Positions 9,764 through 20,662 are shown, counted from the first letter of the stretch. The stretch is 64,000 nucleotides of DNA from Lotus japonicus (GCF_012489685.1 NC_080042.1:50644066-50708065), one strand, 5' to 3'. Notes: a model not told the origin generated them from the letters alone. A program made the numbers and translations.

Positions 9764-10424
9764 ATCTCCCCCTTTTTGATGATGACAAAACCATGTATTT
9801 TGATGAACAACTCTAAACAAATAAACTGAATACACTCAGAGTATAAGGTATCAGAGTTAAAACTTATCCTGATGTGTATAGTTTATCTTGCTCCTTCTGA
9901 ATCCAAGACTCGTGCTTGATTCTGAGCTAAGCTCCCCCTGAATCTAATACTTAATATCAATGTTAGTAATATCTAGATTCTGAGCTAAATAAAATAGGAG
10001 TTGTCAAGATACTATAAGTTCTCCCCCTTTTTGTCATAAGCAAAAAGAATGAAGGTGGAAAAAAAATAGTAAGAGCAAAAGACGAAATACTCCCCCTCAG
10101 AAGGAATACCAAGGGATACTTGGCTTCTGATTAGCATATCTTCTGATGAGAGCAGAAGTGTGGTTCTGGTGACATCTCCGTTCTGGACAAAATTTCATCT
10201 TCAGATACTTCAGAATGAGAAGCTAGGAACCTACTCTTCTTCTGATGACGCAAGTCAGAAGTTGTAGTAGCATCTTCTGATGTTGTTGCTTCTGGTTCGA
10301 CAAGTTCTGAGTCTTTGTTTCTATCTGAAACAGTCATGCTCATCTCTACAAGCTTTTTCAGCTAGCTTTGACTTGACCAAATCTTACTCTACTGATGCCT
10401 CCAAGATCAACTTCACCTTCAGGT
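9764..10424 (-). other. 3' internal region with polypurine tract and pol remnants
   Basis: Immediately right of the LTR, the minus strand reads a purine-rich tract (AAAAAGGGGGAG, about 9766-9777), the plus-strand primer. A frame at 10343-10131 aligns with the acidic integrase-RT linker of the intact pol (compare SMTVSDRNKDSELVEPE with SINVSDKGKAPEEVEPE), and TTCTGGACAAAA near 10182 matches the end of pol. Thus protease, linker and the last few pol codons survive while integrase, RT and RNase H are deleted. 9786-10130 is non-coding and CCCCCT-rich. Confidence 0.7.
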
Positions 10425-12131
10425 TCAAGTTTTGGATCTTGGGACATATGCCTTTCTCCCGTCATGTGTTGCCTGCATCCACTGTCCAGGTTCCATGGTT
10501 GGAGTTTCGATGGACCTACTGAAGATATCTGCAACATATATAATCTTATCCCTAGGTACCCACTTTCTGGGTCCTTTCTTGTTAGTTAGCCCAGAAGTTC
10601 TGACAACTTTGGGTCTTTCAACAGGATAATATACAGGAATTTTTGCATGATATTTAGACATGGAGAAAATTCCTTTCTTAAGAGATGATGGAGCAACTTC
10701 AGAAGGTTTAGAATGACCAATGTCATATATTCCATTTCTGCTTACGCCATAGATCATTGAAGCCATTAAGCTTCTGTCTACGCTTTTAGCTAGGAATCTT
10801 TGAAAAGACTTTTCATACTTAGACTCATTTCTACAATCAGAGGCATCACAGGCAACAATTTCTTCTAACTTAGCAATCTGGTTCTTAAGCACAGAGTTAG
10901 AATTGATCAAAGCATGATTATCATTTTTCAAATCAGAAATAATTTTCTCATGTTCAACAGAAGTTTCAGAGGCAGCAGAGAAATTCTTTTTCAACCTTTT
11001 ACGCTTAGTCAAGAGAGAGTTATATTTATCCATAATTTCAGATAAAGCATCTTTAAGTTCAGAAGTTGAGAAAGAATCAAATACCTCATTTTCATCGTCA
11101 GAGTCTGGATCTCCTTCTGATTCTGAGTCAGAGTCAACAGCTTCCTTTGACTCTGCTCCTTTGTCTTTGACAATAGCCATGAGTCCTTGGACTTCACCAT
11201 CAGAGTCAACATCCTCTGATTCTGATTCATCAAAAGTCACCATCAGACTTTTCTTTGGTTTGAAATGCTTCTTTGACTTTTCGTCCTTTGATGAACCTTT
11301 GTATTTGCTCTGCCTGTGCTTCCAGATGCAGTTGAACTTTCTGGATATCAGAGTCAGCTCATCTTCATCAGAATCTTCTGATGCTTCTTCAGATTCCTCT
11401 TCTTCAGCTTGAAGAGCTTTTGACTTCTCAGGCTTAGCCTTTTCAGATTTAGATTTCAAGGCTATGGACTTTTTCTTCTGATCCTGATGTTCAGCACGCT
11501 TTAGTTCATGACACTTCAGTATGCTTATGAGTTCTTCCAAACTCATCTGCTCAACATCTCTAGTTAGCTCCAAGGAAGTTATCAAAGGCATCCAGCTTTC
11601 AGGAAGACCTCTAAGGATCCTCATGACATGATCCACAGTGGTGTAGCTATTGCTGAGGGGTCTTATTCCAGCAATAATCAACTGGAATCTGGAAAACATA
11701 TCTTCAATGGATTCGTCAGTTTCCATTTGGAAGGATTCATATTTCTGGATCAAAGACAGTGCCTTTGATTCTTTCACTTTCTTGTTTCCTTCATGAGACA
11801 TCTTCAAGGATTCAAAGATGCCCTTGGCGGAATCACGATCAGTAATTTTCTCATATTCTTCATATGAAATGGCACTTTGCAGAATAGCTCTTGATCGGTG
11901 ATGATCTCTGAACTCCTTCTTTTGATCTTCACTCATCTTCTCCCTTGGGATCTTTACACCATGTTCATCGACAGGAGGGGTGTAGCCATCAACAACAAAA
12001 TCCCAGAGATCAGGATCAAAGCCAAGAAAGAAGCTTTTGATTCTATCTTTCCAGAAATCAAATCTCTGACCATCAAAGATAGGTGGTCTTGCACTGTATT
12101 GATATTTGCTTGTAGTAGTGGTGGAATCCAT
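10425..12131 (-). CDS. gag: SIRE gag lacking the zinc knuckle
   Basis: A 568-residue uninterrupted frame starting MDSTTTTSKY. The capsid-like half (1-210) and the acidic and coiled-coil-like regions align with the gag at 3746-5656. Around residue 280 the sequence jumps from HRQSKYKGSS to DEKSKKHFKPKK, removing the segment that holds the CCHC knuckle in the longer protein. The C-terminus (GQWM..THDGRKAYVPR) overlaps, in the +1 frame, a protease start with LDSGC. The intact frame and very similar LTRs suggest recent insertion. RNA binding by such a Gag would need other basic regions or help from a full-length relative; that is inference. Confidence 0.88.
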   Translation of the reverse strand: MDSTTTTSKYQYSARPPIFDGQRFDFWKDRIKSFFLGFDPDLWDFVVDGYTPPVDEHGVKIPREKMSEDQKKEFRDHHRSRAILQSAISYEEYEKITDRDSAKGIFESLKMSHEGNKKVKESKALSLIQKYESFQMETDESIEDMFSRFQLIIAGIRPLSNSYTTVDHVMRILRGLPESWMPLITSLELTRDVEQMSLEELISILKCHELKRAEHQDQKKKSIALKSKSEKAKPEKSKALQAEEEESEEASEDSDEDELTLISRKFNCIWKHRQSKYKGSSKDEKSKKHFKPKKSLMVTFDESESEDVDSDGEVQGLMAIVKDKGAESKEAVDSDSESEGDPDSDDENEVFDSFSTSELKDALSEIMDKYNSLLTKRKRLKKNFSAASETSVEHEKIISDLKNDNHALINSNSVLKNQIAKLEEIVACDASDCRNESKYEKSFQRFLAKSVDRSLMASMIYGVSRNGIYDIGHSKPSEVAPSSLKKGIFSMSKYHAKIPVYYPVERPKVVRTSGLTNKKGPRKWVPRDKIIYVADIFSRSIETPTMEPGQWMQATHDGRKAYVPRSKT

Positions 12132-12189
12132 GAGTTTTTCACACTGGCCCGGATCTACTGAACACTGTTAAGTGTGGTAATCAGAACTT

Positions 12190-12203
12190 GCGCTCTGATA
12201 CCA
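12190..12203 (-). other. Primer-binding site, initiator tRNA-Met type
   Basis: The minus strand reads TGGTATCAGAGCGC two bases from the LTR end at 12206, the same as in the first SIRE element. An identical site lies at 8571-8584 beside the middle LTR. Confidence 0.92.
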
Positions 12204-12205
12204 AT

Positions 12206-13366
12206 TGAAGGTGTGAAAAACGACTAAAAGGGGGGGTTGAATAGCGTTTTCAATATAAAAACTTTCCCCTTAAGATTTAAAGTAAATCTTTTCGGTTTCT
12301 CTAAGATAGATGGTGCAGCGGATAAAGATAGAGAGAAGAGAGAAGCACACAAGTATTTTATCCTGGTTCACTTGATAAATCCCTCAAGTTAATCCAGTCC
12401 ACCCGTTAAGGTGATTTCTTCCTTCTTAGAATGAAGGCAATCCACTAATCAGATAATTGTTACAACTGCACTTGAAACCTACAAGTGACTAACAATACAC
12501 TGACTTAGCTATCACTAAGATTCACTCTCTTAGTCTTCTCTAGGATCCGATCAACCTTGATCTCCTAAAGGAATCACCACTAAGATTCACTCTCTTAGTC
12601 TTCTTAAGGATACTGACCTACCCGGTCCCTTAAGGAAAATCAAACAACTGTTTGAGGTTGGTGTTTACAAAGGTTTGCTTCTAAATAAGCTGAGTGTAAA
12701 CTAAATAAGAACAGATGAAGAAAGTAGAGGCTTGAATCTTTTCTTGTATTGCAGCTCTTAGTTTTTCTCTTAGCTTTCTTCTTTTTCTTCAGCCTTTTAT
12801 AGTCCAAGGTGCAAAGGATATTTCTGTTGAGAGAATATGACCGTTGGAGGGCATTTCTGGAACTTCCAGAACCTGCTGTGGCTGAACCTTGGTAGGTAGG
12901 CTTTTCAGAATAGTACACTGCTCTTGTACTTCTCGATAGAGACCTTTGCCTTTAACCAATGACTTCTGATCAGAGGAATGCTTCGTGTTGGAACTTGTGA
13001 AGCTTGGTGATCAGAGTCAGAGGGATGCTTGGATCCTCTGACCTTCGTAACTTCTGCTTCTGGACCTTCAGAGCTTCTGGACCTTCAGAGCCTCTGGTCC
13101 CTCAGAACTTCTGGTCTTCAGATCTTCTGATCCTCAGATCCTCTGATCTTCAGATCCTCTGATCTTCAGATCTTCTGATCCTCTGATCTTCTGATCCTCT
13201 GATCTTCAGAACTTCTGACGAATATATCTTCTGGTGTAAGAATCAGAGCCTGTTTGTCAAAACACTCAAGACAAACATTAGAGTATCATAGTTGTTCATC
13301 CACAAATAAATACTTGTTATCATCAAAACATAGAGTTGTACCACATGACCAAATCTTGATCTTACA
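12206..13366 (-). repeat. SIRE LTR, right copy (1161 bp)
   Basis: Begins TGTAAGATC (13366) and ends CACCTTCA (12206) in element orientation. Compared with 8587-9763 I see three substitutions (near 12388, 13238 and 13261) and one missing 16-bp unit in the CAGATCCTCTGATCTT array at about 13115-13205. The next bases to the right, AGTTTGTTATAG, belong to the interrupted Athila-like LTR. Confidence 0.92.
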
Positions 13367-13845
13367 AGTTTGTTATAGATTAGGGAACTGTTATGGTATT
13401 ACCTCTTCTATACTTGCTACTAGGAATAGAGGAAGGGTTGGGGTTTGTTGGCCTGAACTTTATAACCTTTATGCTTCAAACAAATGTTTAAGTACACAAG
13501 GAATTGGGCTTATCTTTTGGTTTGAAAGAATTATCTATGCGAGGCATCGATAGGTAGTTGCTTAGGCTATAACATTAAGGAGAGATTCATGAGAACATGT
13601 GCTTAGAATGATGTGCTTGAATTGATTAGTTGAGCAAGAACCCAAAGTAAATCACTCTTTCTTCTCATTCTCTGTTTCATTTCTGAATTTGTATTTTCTT
13701 TTTCCTTATTACTACTTCGATATATGTTTGCCTCAATATAACAAACCTTCGGACTCAAAGCTTGAACTGAATCTATTCACTCACAATCCCTGTGGTTCAA
13801 TATTTAAAACCGGGTGGATTCCGTACACTTGCGGATTTACCAACA
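13367..13845 (+). repeat. 5' LTR, 3' portion only
   Basis: From about 13374 this matches 16089-16567 nearly base for base (for example the shared blocks GGGAACTGTTATGG and GTACACTTGCGGATT) and ends ACCAACA, the LTR terminus. The first approximately 840 bp expected from the 3' LTR are absent, replaced by the SIRE LTR. Confidence 0.85.
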
Positions 13846-13851
13846 AGTTTT

Positions 13852-13870
13852 TGGCGCCGTTGCCGGGGAT
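13852..13870 (+). other. Primer-binding site, tRNA-Asp type
   Basis: TGGCGCCGTTGCCGGGGAT is complementary to the 3' end of plant tRNA-Asp(GUC), the site typical of Athila-lineage gypsy elements. It lies six bases after the LTR end. Confidence 0.88.
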
Positions 13871-15251
13871 TGTTTGTGATTTTTGGTTTGAGTTACGAGT
13901 TTGAGGTAAAGTCTACCTAAGACTCAAACTTAGGGCTGAATGGGAGACAACCCATGTTTCTTTTTTCTGTTTTACGTTTTATCTTTTGTTTAGTGTTTCA
14001 GGAAATAAAAAGGACACAAACTTGGAAGCACTCAACCACTTGGAAGGAGGTTCTTTTCTTACTCTGATTTTAGTCCATGCATTTTTAGCATATTTTTCCT
14101 TTATAGATTTTGTTTATCTTTTTGATCATGCATTTTTTTTTTATATAGAGTCTTTTATACATTGGTCTTTATGTCCTTATACTCAAATGACATGTTCCCA
14201 AGTCTTACTCACTCACATGATGCCTGTTTTGAAAATGTTTTTAAGTGGATACTTTGTGCTTTCTTTTGGGGAGTGATTGTATGTTTGGGAAAGAGAGGGA
14301 GAGACTTTGGTCTTCTAAGTGTTATCTTGAGGATAGAGTTGATGTGAGTCCACAAGGGTCCATCTTTGACCCTCCACTATATAATTTCCCTGGAGGATCC
14401 TGACTCACTTGCACTTCTTGGTTCTGTGTTTCATTTCATGCGTCCTTGAGTGTAGCTTTAGGAGACTTGCATTCTTGAGACTGGTAGGTTTTCTTGTACT
14501 TCAGAAATTGTTTTTATAACATCTTTGTCCCTAGTTGACCCTTTTGAGCCTTATGGAGATTTCTTTGTTACCTTTGTTATTTGGGCTGGTTGTTTGGTTG
14601 GAAAAATGGGGAGTTGTGGGTCTTAACTCTCAATGGAGCTAGTTTATAAAAAGTGCAATTGTCTCTTGCCCCAAAGAAAAAAATTGAAAAAAGTCAAAAG
14701 AGAAAATGAACTCCATGGTGTGGTGGAGTTCCAAAAAAAAAAGAAAAAAATATGAAACAAAAAGGGGTTAAGAGACTTGAGTGCTAAGTATCAATAGCTT
14801 GAAAGCTCCGGAATTCCAAATTGGACCACACTCAAATTTTGTGCAGCCTTAGTCTTCCTTAGGGACCACCTACCTTGTGCTTTTCCTAGCCAACATTACA
14901 ACCCTTTTGAAGTCTCATTGAATAATGCATTGTCAACTTTAGTTGCTCTTGAGTGAATGATTCTCAGAACCTATGAACTTGCTTGTGTGCTCAGTGCACT
15001 AAACAATTGTCTCATGCTAGGATGATAGTTCTAAACACTTCTCATAGTGGACTCTAATTCTTCTTTATCTAAGAATAGCATGAAGTTGATTGTTGAATCT
15101 TTCTCTTGGAACTAACTGCATTTACTTGATCCCCCGGTTTTCTAAAACAGTATCCCTCTTTTGGCATGTGTGTTGGGAGTAATTCTTTGTGCTTGAGGGC
15201 AAGCTAATCTTAGTGACGCTCGAGGGCGAGCTGTCGTTGAGTATAGTGGTG
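13871..15251 (+). other. Internal region of the Athila-like element, non-coding
   Basis: No frame carries retroelement motifs; the longest frames are under 100 codons and lack recognisable features. There are T-rich blocks (13955-14160), A-rich blocks (14675-14765) and, near 15195-15235, a repeated GAGGGC(A/G)AGCT motif shortly before the 3' LTR that may include the polypurine region. Confidence 0.65.
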
Positions 15252-16567
15252 TGATGACCCGGATTTAGTAGTGTTTTTAGGGTCATTTCTTTGTAGGTTT
15301 TGAGTCTTTTTCTTGTGTCTCATGTAGTGTTTCATGCATTCTCATGCATTTTTATCTTTTCTTGAGTCTTTGTTTTGTTTTGGTAATTTTGTAGTTTTAT
15401 AGGGAGTTTTCTTGCATTTTAAGTTAAGTTTAGGACTTGCATGATTTTCTTTTGTTTTATGAAGGACCTCTTGTGCTAATGAGCTCTTTGAGCTTCTATA
15501 TTCTTCCTTGACTTGTTGGTTAGGTTTGGAGAGCAGAAACTGAAGGTAATAGAAGGCCAAGAAGCATGGAATTGAAGGAGGACTTAAAGAGGATTGAAAG
15601 AGGAGTTACAGAAGCCAAAGAGTCTTTTCCAAGCGAGCTGGAGCGCCTAGGCGTTGGCAGGCGCTGGGTAGGCGCCAATTAGCTCCAGAGAGCATGTTTT
15701 GCGCATGCAATTGGCGCTCAGGCGCTCTGAATTGGCGCCTGAGCGCCCAGAACAGCCCAGCCTCGTTTATTTTGCCTATAAATAGGATTTTAGTCATTTT
15801 CTTTTGTAATCTTGGATACTTTGTAAAATTCAGAGGTAGAGGATCATCTAGGAGAGTGAGAGAGGGCTTCAAAGCTTGTGTTCAAGGTTCTTAGCCAAGC
15901 ATGACTCTTGCCATGCTTGGCTAATCTCTCTTCTTTTACTTTGGATTTCTTGTAAGACTTTTTCTTTTAAGTTATAATCTTAAGTTCTTTCCCACATGTT
16001 CTTCTTCTTCCCTTGAATCTCATATCCATGCTTTATGTTTCAAGTTAGAACATGTGCTAGCTTTATACTTTTCTATAATCAGAACGGAAGTTAGTTATAT
16101 ATTAGGGAACTGTTATGGGATTACCTCTTCTATACTTGCTACTAGGAATAGAGGAAGGGTTGGGGTTTGTTGGCCTGAACTTTATAACCTTTATGCTTCA
16201 AACAAATGTTTAAGTACACAAGGAATTGGGCTTATCTTTTGGTTTGAAATAATTATCTATGCGAGGCATCGATAGGTAGTTGCTTAGGCTATAACATCAA
16301 GGAGAGATTCATGAGAACATGTGCTTAGAATGATGTGCTTGAATTGATTAGTTGAGCAAGAACCCAAAGTAAATCACTCTTTCTTCTCATTCTCTGTTTC
16401 ATTTCTGAATTTGTATTTTCTTTTTCCTTATTACTACTTCGATATATGTTTGCCTCAATATAACAAACCTTCGGACTCAAAGCTTGAACCGAATCTATTC
16501 ACTCACAATCCCTGTGGTTCAATATTTAAAACCGGGTGGATTCCGTACACTTGCGGATTAACCAACA
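15252..16567 (+). repeat. 3' LTR of the Athila-like element (1316 bp)
   Basis: Begins TGATGACCCGG and ends ACCAACA. A TATA box (CTATAAATAGG) lies at 15777-15787, preceded at about 15632-15760 by a cluster of GGCGCC/GCGCTCAGGCGC near-palindromes. A related LTR in inverted orientation, with more of these modules, lies at 27671-28846. Confidence 0.85.
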
Positions 16568-17866
16568 GAGATCATGTTGAGAGAGAGTTAGAAAGAGAGT
16601 GTGAAAAAACTGAGTGTTCACTTTTGAGTTGAAGTTCCATCTTTGAACTGCAACTCTAAAACATATGAGTGTGAGTGTGAGGGTGAGTTTCCAGTAGCAA
16701 GATCCTCAGGTGGTGATTGAAAAGGTTTGACTCCTCTTTATTAGATAACATGTTATTACTAATACCTGTTATTTACAAAGCTCCATGTTTTATATGCACT
16801 ATGATTTTCCTTTGCCAACTGATGTATCTGTTTGTCCTAATCTGATCTCTTTGTGATAGAAAGGAAATTATTTTCCCCTCTCCTCTGTCGTGAATTGCAT
16901 GAGTATCGAAAGGTAATGTTTTTTTAAATTCCAAATTTCTATGTGAACCTGGAAAACAAATGTTTATTTTTTAATTGTTAAAAGGATTTTTGGCATGATT
17001 TAAAAAGGTTTGTACTGCGAGTATCAACTTTCGCCATGTCGCTGCCATTGACTTCCGTTCTCGAGCCCCTTCGTAGTTGGCTCTTGTTTTGCTGTTTTTT
17101 ATCCTCTCTTGGCTTCTCTGTCGGTTCATGTTTTATTAGAGGGTGTGTTTTTATTTCTCTTTCCAGGGAGAGATTTGTTTCTTATTTACATTTCTTTCAA
17201 GTATATAGCTCCTGCCGTGGTTTACTCCCTTTGTTACTAATCTAATCACAACCTTCCAAATATAAGTTTAATTATGTAATCTTTCCTTTTAAAATTAAAG
17301 TAATGTAACCTGTTCTTTTTAAAATAAAATAATCTCTTAATAGATGGTTGTTTTTATACATATTAAAATACACCTACCAATTCAAATGATTTATTTTTCT
17401 ACAAAAATTAAGATACCTTAATATACCAAATCTTTTAAAAAATTAAAAAACACAAACAAAAAACCATCAAGAACTACGTGGCTTTGAATTCTCCATCGCA
17501 CTTTGGAGATACGTAGGAGCGGGCATCAACAACCGTCAAGCCAAATTTGTAAGTAATCTATTTTTCCTTAATAAAATATAAACTATTCTTTGATCAAAAT
17601 CATTTTCTTGGGGTGGAATAAATAAAAAGCTATCTTTTTTCACATAATTAATTAGGGTAACCATTTACAAATGGACGCGTAGGGTGCTAGTACCTTCCCT
17701 ACGCGTAGTTGACTCCCGGACCCGTTTTTCGTTTCGAAGACTATATTTATATTCATATGGGTTTTCTAATGTTTTCCCTCTTAAAAAACATTGGTGGCGA
17801 CTCTTCTGAATTCTAATGTTTGTAGCGTCGTCCCGCCGCAATCCTGGTTGTGACATTATGGTATAT
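16568..17866. other. Intergenic DNA with an Ogre/Tat-like LTR-end remnant
   Basis: No gene is visible. 16568-17630 is AT-rich with GTGAGTGTGAG repeats near 16667-16692. At 17673-17800 the words GGGTGCTAGTACCTTCCCTACGCGTA, GACTCCCGGACCCGTTT and TGGCGACTCTTCTG resemble the LTR end and following site of Ogre-type gypsy elements, but the match is from memory and the piece is short. The interval ends at the start of a SIRE-type LTR. Confidence 0.45.
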
Positions 17867-18121
17867 TGTAAGACCAAGATTTGGTTATGTTGTACATCTC
17901 TAGGTTCTGATGATAACAAGTATATATTTGTTGATGAACAATTTTGGTACTCTAACGTTTGTCTTTTAAGTGTTTGACAAACAGGTTCTGATTCTGATTT
18001 AAAGATGAATTCATTAGAAGTCAAAGACCAAACATTGACCGATAATTTGTTTCGACACTCACTACGTTCTGATGAACGGTAGAATTTTCCTTCAGAAGTT
18101 TTTAAGACGTAGCTCTGATAA
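17867..18121 (+). repeat. SIRE-type LTR, left piece
   Basis: Begins TGTAAGACCAAGATTTGG in plus orientation, matching the start of the SIRE LTRs on the other strand. The homology breaks at 18121, where the Tat LTR starts, and resumes after the target duplication at 30383. Confidence 0.8.
18117..18121. repeat. Target-site duplication GATAA (left)
   Basis: GATAA immediately precedes the LTR at 18122 and is repeated at 30378-30382 immediately after the LTR ending at 30377. Together with the equal LTR lengths this shows that both LTRs belong to one insertion 12.3 kb long. Confidence 0.9.
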
Positions 18122-18442
18122 TGTTCTATCCAAGAACATAGAGATGAGGTACGGTACCCATAGTGAGAGTATCATGATGTGAGAATCTAGAGAGAGAGTA
18201 AGAGCGTAATCGCTTAGAGAGAGAAAGTAACTGAATTTTAAGTTTGTATTTCGCAAATGAGCTAAGAGTCCCTTACAATTGGTAACCGCTCCCTATTTAT
18301 AGATTCGGGTGTTGGGCTTGGCGCCCCTAATTTCTCCTAATGGGCCAGTTGGGCCACCCGGGAGAAGGCCCAACTCCCTGGCTCGCATGTCGCCCCGGGC
18401 TAGCGCGCCTGGGCGAGGGACCCTAGGGTCTCGCCCAGTCCA
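18122..18442 (-). repeat. 3' LTR of the Tat element (321 bp)
   Basis: Plus strand TGTTCTATCCAAGAACA... to CCCAGTCCA. A TATA-like CTATAAATAGGG on the minus strand lies near 18291-18302. It matches 30057-30377 with scattered substitutions. The termini carry the inverted hexamers TGTTCT/AGAACA. Confidence 0.88.
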
Positions 18443-19176
18443 CAAGTCCACAAGACACCGAGCTCGGAGCATGAGAGCTAAGTGTGTCTTTTAAGAAAAA
18501 ACACAAAGCGACAATCATGAGTAAGCTACCTAAAGCCGAAGTCTAATGACTTAAAACAATTGCCAACATGGCTTGATAACTAGAGCCTAGGACTAATTTT
18601 TTGATTCTCCTAACAAGTTCCTTCGATCCCACGAGCCCACAAAGTGAGCTAGTGGCGACAGCCATCATCCACACTTGGTCTTCTCGCCCAGTTGCAGTTA
18701 TGCTTGCGTGATGAGTCGTGGTGGCTTGACGCGCATTAGGCCTATGCCACGTGGCAGGAGAGGTCTGCAGAATCCCAACTGCCTTCCTTGAAATGTCCCT
18801 TCAAAATCCCCGCAAAAGCCTGTCAGTTTGAATTTGAACCATTTATTGCGACATTCCCACTCCCCAAAATCCCGCAACTGCAATCATTTCTTCGTCGATA
18901 TGGTGCACGATTTTCCACCTTTCCCCCACGTTCCTCAATTGCCCACAGCACTTTCCCACACGTTTCCTCTCGATCATCATCATCCCTCTCCTATAAAGAC
19001 GCTGCTCCCCCATCCCTTACTCCTTTCACAACCCCAACTCCTAGCCACCCTTTTTCCAAGCGAAAACCCTTCAACACACCATTGCCTCAGTTCACACAGC
19101 GCCCCACGCGCCGCCTTCTCTTCCGGTAAGTCCTTACAACTTCAAAGTATTTTCATTTCCTGTGCCCTTTCCTTTA

Positions 19177-20513
19177 ATGTCTTCGAGACGCCGAACCAAG
19201 AACTCCAACCGCAATGTCACCGTTGCCACCCCTCTACGGTATGTTCCCCCCGAGATTCCCCCCCCCCCCGGGGGAATTCCACTTGATAAAAAAGACATTG
19301 CCGCTTTCCAAACTAAGTCTTCAGAGTCCTTGCCAGTTCCTATGGCAAGGGGCCTACCGTTCAGCTTAGAACAATGGTCGTCCGTTTGCGAAATTTCTTC
19401 AGAGTCTGGTGGGTTTTGTCATGAGAAACCCCTTGACAACATTTTGTACTACGGTGGTTGCTCAGCCTCTGAGCGCCCTTGGCTTCGCCTCCCTGACCAC
19501 CTCGCGGATCAGCCCCACTTCTTCTATGTGTATGAGTACATGTTCACAAATTTGGGAATCAGGTTTCCCTTTTCTCCGTTTGTTTGCTCCGTGTTGCGTA
19601 GCATCAACGTCGCCCCGTGTCAGCCTCATCCCAACAGCTGGGCCTTCTTGCGATGCTTTGAAATCCTATGCGACGCAATCCAGCAAGAACCCGAACTTTC
19701 TCACTTTATTTACTTCTATAGGGCGTCCGCCCAGCCTTCACCACCACGCAGCTGGGATTCCCTAGAAGCTAGACCCAACCGCCAATGCTTCAACCCTTTT
19801 TGGCCCACAATCACCACCAACCTCGCCCGTAGGTATTTCAAAATCGTGGTATCTCACGAATAACCCGAGATTTTTACCTTGAGGGACGGAACCGCCCGAT
19901 TTCCCTTCTACTGGACCCAAGAAGTATCCTCAGTAATCGACCCACCTGAGGACTCCCTAACTCCTGAGGACAAAGTTATTATCGGCTACCTAGCTAAAGT
20001 CCCGGTTTTAGACTGCTCTCGCGTGATTGGTAAAGCCAAAATTTCATCAACTCCTGATTACTTAGGTTTTCTTGTCCCTTCTCTGCTTCGACCCTTATCA
20101 TTTTCTTACTTGACACTTCTTGCCCCTTGCTGACTCTTTTTGTTGAATTTCGTTTCAGGGAGAATGAATTTCACCTGTGCGGACCTTCTGGCCGCCTTTG
20201 AAAAGAAAAAGAACATCCTGTTTCCCCCCCGGATCAACCTGAGGGGCGACAAGACATCTTCCACAACGGCCCAGGCGGGTGAGGGCGGAAAACGAGCTCT
20301 CGGCGAGGGAGCCTCTCGCCCGCCTCCCAAGAAGCCACACTTCTTAAGTTCTACCTCTTCTTCTGGCGGGGAAAACATCCCTGTTGCCGTCACGGCTCCT
20401 CCTGGTCTGAAGGAGATTCTTAAGGCGACTCATCCCGGCGGACCTCCCAAGGTGACTCTAGCTTCTTCGCACAACACCCCCGGCGATCCTATTGGTGTAT
20501 CACCCCCTGAGGG
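19177..20513 (+). pseudogene. Antisense gene of the Tat element (putative gypsy-type transposon protein)
   Basis: Opposite in strand to its host element. A TATAAA box lies at 18992-18997 and the first plausible ATG at 19177 (MSSRRRTKNSN). Codons run to 20065, where a GT donor and an acceptor (CAG at 20156-20158) define a 93-bp intron; splicing keeps the frame (phase 1) into GRMNFTCADLL. The region with LFVYEYMF-like and FPFSPFVCSVL blocks and RRYFKIVVSHE resembles the plant domain called putative gypsy type transposon (PF04195 type). One in-frame TAA at 19861-19863 breaks it, and the C-terminal end is lost at the insertion of the long LTR at 20514. Function is unknown. Confidence 0.72.
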
Positions 20514-20619
20514 TGTAACATCCCACCAAACAGGTAAAGACCTCATAGGCAACGCGAAACCCTAGAGAGTTGGAATAGGTGAATATTCGCTAATAGTATA
20601 CCTATACTATATAATATAC

Positions 20620-20624
20620 GTATA

Positions 20625-20662
<38 letters not shown>

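Larger units (their letters stand above)
8314..13366 (-). mobile_element. Non-autonomous SIRE derivative in LTR-internal-LTR-internal' arrangement
   Basis: Minus-strand order from the right: LTR (13366-12206), primer-binding site, gag (12131-10425), pol remnants, polypurine tract, second LTR (9763-8587), then another primer-binding site and the first 67 gag codons, cut off at 8314. The segment 8314-9763 repeats 11933-13366 with only three substitutions and one 16-bp length difference; the 273 bp outside the LTR are identical by eye. The order implies recombination between copies, or a tandem array later truncated on the left. The right flank (AGTTT...) is an Athila-like LTR interrupted at this junction. 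Confidence 0.88.
13367..16567 (+). mobile_element. Non-coding Athila-like gypsy derivative (LARD-like)
   Basis: Plus-strand element with a 5'-truncated LTR (13367-13845), a tRNA-Asp-type primer-binding site, about 1.4 kb of internal DNA without coding capacity, and a full 3' LTR (15252-16567). The shared LTR part is highly similar in both ends. The internal region contains GGGAGACAACCCA, which I associate with Athila untranslated DNA. No gag or pol motif is visible, so it is a large internal deletion or a large retrotransposon derivative. Its 5' LTR is cut by the SIRE derivative at 13366/13367. Confidence 0.78.

Noticed and set aside
17036..17245. Hydrophobic 69-codon plus frame
   Set aside because: T-rich DNA gives Phe/Leu/Ser by composition; no start context or homologue recognised.
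17665..18024. 119-codon minus frame across the Ogre-like remnant and SIRE LTR start
   Set aside because: It spans two unrelated repeat boundaries and so cannot be a gene.
18788..19286. Two overlapping Pro/Ser-rich plus-strand frames upstream of the antisense gene
   Set aside because: They cross the TATA box and leader, differ in frame from the domain-containing ORF and carry no motif.
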